Below, one piece after another: positions 17,609 to 21,681 of a DNA stretch of 21,681 nt (positions are counted from its first letter, which is position 1; each line of letters starts with the position of its first letter). A program made the translations under genes and the position numbers. Source of the stretch: Russula earlei (lineage: Eukaryota; Basidiomycota; Agaricomycetes; Russulales; Russulaceae); assembly GCA_025769875.1 (NCBI GenBank), contig JAGFNK010000794.1, positions 1 through 21,681 of the forward strand. Reading direction: 5' to 3'. A model generated the notes under the pieces. That model was not told the DNA's origin, did no database searches, and saw nothing but the letters and a program-made list of their open reading frames with translations.

Positions 17609-18145
17609 TCATAGATATTCAGGGGGGATAACAGTTGTCCTGATTTGTGCAATCCGTATTCTTGGTGATTTAGCTGGGGGTACAGGGGTGAGAAGGACCC
17701 CTAGGTGGTTTCTTAGGCAACCAGTGCTCCAGTTGACAAGGGGGTTCAACGCCTTTAGGAAGGGATAGCCAAGGATCATTCTATCTTCTCCCAAATTTGT
17801 GACGTAAAATGTGAGAAGTTGTGTGGTGGGGCCATGACGTATGGCCATATGAGCATAATGGGTTAGTGCTCCTCCTTGGTTACTGGTGCCATCTACATTG
17901 ATGATGGGTCTGGGGGTTCTGAGAGTTCGAAGTGGAATTTGTAAAATTTCCACAATTCCTTGGCTAATGAAGTTTTCTGTTGCTCCACTGTCTAGGAGTG
18001 CTTGGCCAGTCTTTCCATTTGTTGTGATCATAAAGGGAACTTTCATTGAGTTTTCCTTATGTTGGACAATGGTATCTATTAGGGCCTTAGTACTGACTGT
18101 TGTACCTTGGCCTAGAGAAAATCCTCTTTGAGGATGAGTTCCCAA
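17609..18145 (-). pseudogene. pol: Chromovirus aspartic protease
   Basis: A 178-codon frame with the active-site motif ALLDSGATENFIS and the flap/second motif DRMILGYPFL typical of Ty3/gypsy proteases. It lies in the -1 frame relative to gag and overlaps its end (18112-18145). No obvious slippery heptamer was seen in the overlap. The frame ends at TGA 17609-17611 after PPEYL, where CGA (Arg) would continue into the RT linker, so the stop is a decay product and not a domain border. Confidence 0.85.
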
Positions 18146-19638
18146 AGTTTGGCTCTATCCTCCACTGGCAATGTTTTCATGCGGGCCACCATAGTGGAGG
18201 CTTCTTCCTCCTTTGGTGGTTCTGGGGTTGGTTTGGTAGTATGTGCCTTGGAGGTAGTGGGGGTAGTATTTTTGGGGCACTCCCAGCTAAGGTGGCCTTT
18301 CTCTTGGCAGCGGAAGCAACATCCTTCTTTTGCCAATTGTTTCCTTTCTTCTTCCATAAGTTTCTTAAAGTTGGACTTAGTGGTGTCCACTTGCATTTGG
18401 TCAGGGTGGTGTGATTTGTGTTCCGAGGGGGAGTGTGTAGTTTTCCCTTTAAGTTTTTCTCTGATGGTGATGAAATGTTGATGCTGTCTTCTAGCCTCCT
18501 CCTTCCATTCTTGAAGAGTGGTGGGCCAGACATCCCTGTTTAAGATTGCGCGGTAGAGTCAGACTTTCAGGCCATTTTTGAAACTTTCAATGGCAATGAC
18601 ATCTGTTTCTGGCCATCCTGTTTTGTTTAGGAGCTGTTTGAAGGTGGAGATGTAATCGTCTAAGGACTCCTTCATTGTGTGTTCGGCAAGAGCTGCTTGG
18701 GCATCTTCTTTTTCCGCAGTGTTGGTGAACTTGAATGTAAAGTCTGTGACAAAGTCATTCCATAGTGCTTCATTCATTCTGTTAACAGGGTTTTGAGCCC
18801 TGTTTACCTTATCCCTGAGTGCAGTTGCCTGTGAATTGACGCATTCTTTGACTTTTTCTCCTTGAATATAGGAGAGGGCTAGCATTGTTCGTTTGAAAGG
18901 GGAAACCATAACTGCTTTGTCATCATTAAGGCCCCAGTACAAGTTAAATTCCATGATGAATCATTTTGTTTTGTTCCTTTCCCCTGTGAAGGCAGTGGGT
19001 TCTTTACCACTGAAGGACCCATTAGTGCCTTGTGGTGCTGGAGCAGCTGCTTGAGGAGGTGGAACAACAACTGGGGGGACCTGGGCGGCCATCTGAGGGG
19101 CCTGAGCGGCAACCTGGGGGGGTTGTGCGGCAACTTGGGGTTGGGCTGCCATATTAGGTTCTTGGGGGTTCTGTGGTTTGAGTTCTATGGTTTTGATGGG
19201 TTCCTGATTTTCAATGGGGTCCTCTGGTTCTAAAGCAGGGGATTTGAAGGGTGTTTGGGTTTCAACAGTGTCTTCTGGTTCAGGGGGGTTGCCTTCTGTA
19301 GAAGAGGCTTCTGATTCTGATGGTGGTTCATAGAGAGGGTCATTTTCCCTCCAGTAGCCTAATCCAAGCCTGTTTCTGAGGAGTTCTAGGTCCAGGTGAG
19401 TGTAGAGCTGTCCTCTTCTAAGTCATAGTTCGAACCAGCGATTGTTGATGAATTTGACTGGTAGTTCTTCATTGTTTTTGGTGGTGACATAACAGAGGAA
19501 GGTGTGAAAGCTGTCCCAAGTGGCAGTTCCTACAATGTGTTTGGGAAGGTCTGGGGATGGTCTGGGTTGGATGCAGACCCAACGGTTCAATGGTAGTTCA
19601 AGGTTGATCTCCAGAATGGAGTAAGGAAGCTTAGCTTG
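18112..19638 (-). pseudogene. gag: Chromovirus Gag with CCHC zinc knuckle and long N-terminal region
   Basis: The frame is open, apart from TGA decay stops at 19423-19425, 18961-18963 and 18559-18561, from the primer site at the LTR edge down to 18112; one short frame correction is needed near 18420. The N-terminal part (19638-19150) is acidic and Pro/Glu-rich. A Pro/Ala/Gln repeat (MAAQPQVAAQPPQVAAQ) follows at 19152. The capsid-like retrotransposon gag domain (about 18950-18560) includes WNDFVTDFTFKF and SLDDYISTFKQLL. A CCHC knuckle CFRCQEKGHLSWEC is near 18320. No ATG lies in frame upstream of MAAQ at 19152, so the start is either there or at an upstream non-AUG codon or exon. Confidence 0.8.
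19627..19638 (-). other. Self-primer binding site of chromovirus copy 2
   Basis: On the - strand the LTR ends TATAACA and is followed by CAAGCTAAGCTT. The last 11 nt are the exact complement of AAGCTTAGCTT (- strand, 19979 to 19969), which begins 34 nt downstream of the LTR TATA-type box. No tRNA 3'-end-type site (TGG...) is present. This is the layout of Tf1-like elements, in which the first 11 nt of the RNA fold back as primer. The sequence is almost palindromic, but its one asymmetric base (T in primer, A in site) fits pairing and not simple repetition. Confidence 0.65.
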
Positions 19639-20257
19639 TGTTATAGGGTCACGGCCGTAAGAGCGCTAGCTCAAGGTTCAATGGGGCCAAGTCCCTGTGA
19701 CTTGGTTCAGGGGTTCAGTGGGGGCCGGCTCAAAGAAACCAGATCAAGGGTTTAGCATCTCAAGGCTGAGTCAGATAATGACTCAGTCCGCAAACAGAGT
19801 CGATCTCCTGGTTTCACAGAAGAGGAGGATGATGAGAGAGAGACAGAGGAGGAAAAGGAACACTAGGGTTCCTTGAGGTGTGCTTAGGTCAAGTAAGGTG
19901 TAGGCCAGCACAAGCAAAGTTGTGATTTGAGAGAGTACAGGGCAGGGGATGCGACAGGAAATGGGACAAAGCTAAGCTTGGGGCATTCCCCAGCTTCTAC
20001 AGGTGCTTAAATACTGTATGTGGCAAGGCTGTACAGTACCATAAGCAGAACAATAGATAAAGGTGAGCCAATAGCAGAAGTAACTCGACAATAGGCGGAA
20101 CACAATAGGTAAAACACAATAAGTGAAACACAACAGATGAAACAATAAGGGACCATCAGCATCAAGGGATGAAATGGTAATCAAGGGGAAAAGGGTAAAA
20201 AAGAGAACAATAACGAAAGGGACTATGGACGAACCGACAAGGGGGTAGATTACAACA
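19639..20257 (-). mobile_element. 5' LTR of chromovirus copy 2 (family L3)
   Basis: A 619-bp LTR with + strand ends TGTTATAGGG and TTACAACA. It is near-identical to the LTR at 4635-5255 and retains more CpG sites. It contains the paired TGAGTCA/TGACTCA structure at 19766-19786. Its outer flank is GGAGT, only about 16 bp from a splice donor of a transposase exon. Confidence 0.92.
19969..20013 (-). promoter_or_regulatory. Chromovirus LTR core promoter and predicted RNA 5' end
   Basis: TATTTAAG on the - strand (20013-20006) is the TATA-type box. AAGCTTAGCTT (19979-19969), complementary to the primer site, is 34 nt downstream and is the predicted transcript start. GGGGAATGCCCC just before it could form a small hairpin. 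All parts are conserved in the LTRs at 2801 and 4635 (AAGCTAAGCTT on + at 3132-3142 and 4966-4976). Confidence 0.55.
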
Positions 20258-20441
20258 GGAGTAGAGGTTTTGCTTACCAGGGAAGTTTGACACCACCAGT
20301 GTACTTGAAGTTGGCGAGGATACCTTCAACTTTTCACACACTTACATCTGTATACATGGAGATATCCTCCGCCGACATGTTTGTACTGAGACGAATGATG
20401 ATCCATTGCACTTCTTCTGAGATTGCTTTGCCTTGAGCCAT
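20258..20441 (-). pseudogene. First exon of a probable DDE (Tc1/IS630-type) transposase
   Basis: From ATG at 20441 in a strong context (CACCGCCATGG) the frame reads MAQGKAISEEVQW ... LSTNMSAEDISMYTDVSV-stop-KVEGILANFKYTGGV. This has the layout of the N-terminal helix-turn-helix of Tc1/IS630-type transposases: a basic start, AEDI-type helix, DVS turn, recognition helix and TG-V. The internal TGA is another CGA-type loss. The frame ends at CTTCCCTG|GTAAGC, a consensus splice donor, and the chromovirus LTR begins about 20 nt further on, so later exons are absent. Family assignment is from pattern only. Confidence 0.5.
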
Positions 20442-20631
20442 GGCGGTGATGGGTGTGTTGAAAGTTTTCCCTCTTTGGGTACGCTGTGACCAAAATGGAC
20501 ATCTCTATCTCCGACCTTTTGTGCTGTCTCACTCAGCCTTGTCCATCGTCCATCCGCCATTAACCCTGCATCTGTCGCACCTGCCATATCCTTATCGTCA
20601 GCCGTCTTAGCTTCGTCAGCTGCTCCATTCT

Positions 20632-21084
20632 TTGCCTTGCCAAGTCGTTGCCATCACGTCCCCAGTTCTGCCCACTGCCGCCTCTCGTCCATCAGCACCT
20701 GCTTCGTCTGCCGAGTCTTCATATTGCCTGCCACCATCATTTCAGCATCGCTGGCTGTCTACGTCACCAACACTATCCCTGTCTCTAGTTGTTTCAATTC
20801 TGTCGGCCACTCTGTTGGCCACATGTGCTGCCTTGCCAGCCTTATCTGCCCCAGTTGTCTCAATCCCAGTCGCCGCAGTCTCAGTCTCCTCCTTGTCTCC
20901 TCTAGCCGCTGTTACTTCAGTTCAACCAGCCCCTACAAAGTCAGCTTTGTCTGGCTTCTTCCACAGCTTCAGTCTTGCTCGCAGCCATTACCTCAGCTCA
21001 TCCACTGCCACCATTTTGGTCTCAACCCTGTCCATCATTTTAGTCTCATGCAACACACATTGTCCAAGAAGGCCCCAGACCTGA
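20632..21084 (+). CDS. Ser/Ala/Pro-rich low-complexity ORF, doubtful
   Basis: A 150-codon frame dominated by Ser, Ala, Pro, Val and Leu. Similar low-complexity composition continues upstream (about 20540-20630) in a neighbouring frame. No domain, signal peptide or conserved motif is recognised. A second overlapping frame is also open here, which argues that the low stop density comes from base composition. It lies between the transposase exon and the acetyl-CoA synthetase relic and may be non-coding. Confidence 0.2.
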   Translation: MPCQVVAITSPVLPTAASRPSAPASSAESSYCLPPSFQHRWLSTSPTLSLSLVVSILSATLLATCAALPALSAPVVSIPVAAVSVSSLSPLAAVTSVQPAPTKSALSGFFHSFSLARSHYLSSSTATILVSTLSIILVSCNTHCPRRPQT

Positions 21085-21192
21085 GCTCAGTCACTCGCCA
21101 CCTCAGGAGGAGCACAAACCGCCTCCACACCGCCAGTGCCTGAGACACTGCTGACACAAGTAATATGCCCCACACCACCCCTCATGTCGCCT

Positions 21193-21681
21193 CATCGCTG
21201 TGGGTCTGACTGTGTCATACAACTGTGTTGACCGTTAGGCATTCAAACATCCCAACAAGGTCCATACCACCATAGATTATGATTGATTAGAGCTATTTCC
21301 AGGTATCTCCATGTTGGATGGCTCATCTATCCCAGACCACTATCATTTACGAAGCTGATGAGCCCAACAAAGGTCAAGAGGTCCCTATGCTGAATTGCCA
21401 CATGATGTTTCTAGTGTTGCCAATGTACTGAAATCTCTTGGCATCAAGAAAGGCAATTCTGTCTCTATCTACCTTCCTCTGGCATGGCAAGCAGTCGCTG
21501 CCCTCCTCGTGTGTGCGCGCATTGGTGCTGTAAGGACGATGCGGCTCTGGCAGTCATTGATACAGTCACGATTCACCCCTGCAGAGAAGCCAGAAAACAC
21601 GACAGAGTGGACGGCTGAACAAGGGCATCATGGTGGGAAGACTATCGCAACCAAAGCAGTCGATTTGGCACTGAAGGGCTG
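21193..21681 (+). pseudogene. Acetyl-CoA synthetase relic (N-terminal part), runs off window
   Basis: Fragments of an AMP-forming acetyl-CoA synthetase, the cytosolic/nuclear enzyme that makes acetyl-CoA from acetate, ATP and CoA. Recognisable blocks: SYNCVDR-stop-AFKHPNK (21212-21259), TIIYEADEP (21336-21365), YAELPHDVSSVANVLKSLGI (about 21390-21449), SVSIYLPLAWQAVAALLV, CARIGAV (to about 21532) and GGKTIATKAVDLALKG (about 21631-21680). The well-conserved GRRGGK reads GHHGGK, two Arg to His changes, each a CpG transition. The stretch 21533-21610, where the family has an HSVVFAGFS-type motif, is scrambled, and a frameshift lies near 21385. The catalytic core downstream is beyond the window. 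Confidence 0.75.
21260..21335 (+). other. Probable 76-nt spliceosomal intron in acetyl-CoA synthetase relic
   Basis: The protein similarity jumps from PNK (ending 21259) to TTIIYEADEP (starting 21336) in phase. The gap begins GTCCAT and ends CTATCCCAG, with TGATTGAT/TGATTAG as possible branch sequences. Length and borders fit a short fungal intron with a decayed donor. Its presence shows the fragment derives from genomic DNA and not from a reverse-transcribed mRNA. Confidence 0.55.

Larger units (their letters stand above)
15389..20257 (-). mobile_element. Chromovirus copy 2, 5' portion (5' LTR to integrase)
   Basis: On the - strand, in order: LTR, self-primer site, gag with CCHC, aspartic protease, reverse transcriptase, RNase H, integrase, which is the Ty3/gypsy order. 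The element stops at 15389 inside the integrase and continues at 7065-7655 (inverted) and 7012-4635. The rejoined length is about 7.8 kb. The coding part has at least seven in-frame stops, most of them TGA for CGA, plus several frameshifts. Confidence 0.88.

Noticed and set aside
18112..18145. Programmed -1 frameshift between chromovirus gag and protease
   Set aside because: The frames overlap in the -1 sense, but no convincing X-XXY-YYZ heptamer is present and the copy is decayed, so the overlap may not be ancestral.
1..21681. CRISPR arrays, tRNA or rRNA genes, bacterial operons
   Set aside because: No regularly spaced identical repeats, no tRNA cloverleaf sequence and no rRNA-like stretch were recognised; introns, chromoviruses and LTR elements indicate a eukaryote.

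Overview
The window reads as a transposon graveyard from a filamentous fungus, most likely a basidiomycete. The evidence is two chromodomain-bearing Ty3/gypsy elements (chromoviruses), one Ty1/copia element with a half-tRNA primer site, a 76-nt spliceosomal intron in a broken acetyl-CoA synthetase gene, and no bacterial-type operons. No intact host gene is visible. Nearly every decayed reading frame carries TGA stops where relatives need CGA (Arg), the mark of C-to-T change at CpG.

Layout. 1-3684 (+): 3' end of an old chromovirus (integrase end, chromodomain, long C-terminal extension), cut by three solo LTRs with perfect 5-bp target duplications: 957-1497 (CAACC), 1556-2383 (CTATC), 2801-3393 (CTTTT). 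3685-4634: non-coding, purine-rich, short tandem repeats. 4635-20257 (- strand overall): a second chromovirus in three pieces: 5' LTR, primer site, gag, protease, RT/RNase H and integrase (20257 down to 15389); integrase end plus chromodomain, now inverted (7065-7655, +); C-terminal extension, polypurine tract and 3' LTR (7012 down to 4635). Between the pieces lies another LTR-type insertion flanked by AAAAT/ATTTT. It contains relics of an unidentified gene, and that gene was in turn hit by a young copia element (8334-14178, LTRs differing at 2 of 385 positions, TSD TTCAT). 20258-21681: an exon of a DDE-type transposase ending at a splice donor next to the LTR, a Ser/Ala/Pro-rich low-complexity ORF, and an acetyl-CoA synthetase pseudogene running off the window.

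Most notable points: (1) the chromovirus Pol reads in frame past the chromodomain into a roughly 570-residue extension with a probable coiled coil and its own CCHC zinc knuckle, in addition to the CCHC in Gag; (2) the 11 nt beside its 5' LTR are perfectly complementary to an 11-nt stretch about 34 nt downstream of the LTR TATA box, the arrangement of Tf1-type self-primed reverse transcription; (3) two unrelated LTR families each carry a head-to-head pair of TGACTCA (Gcn4/AP-1-type) sites.
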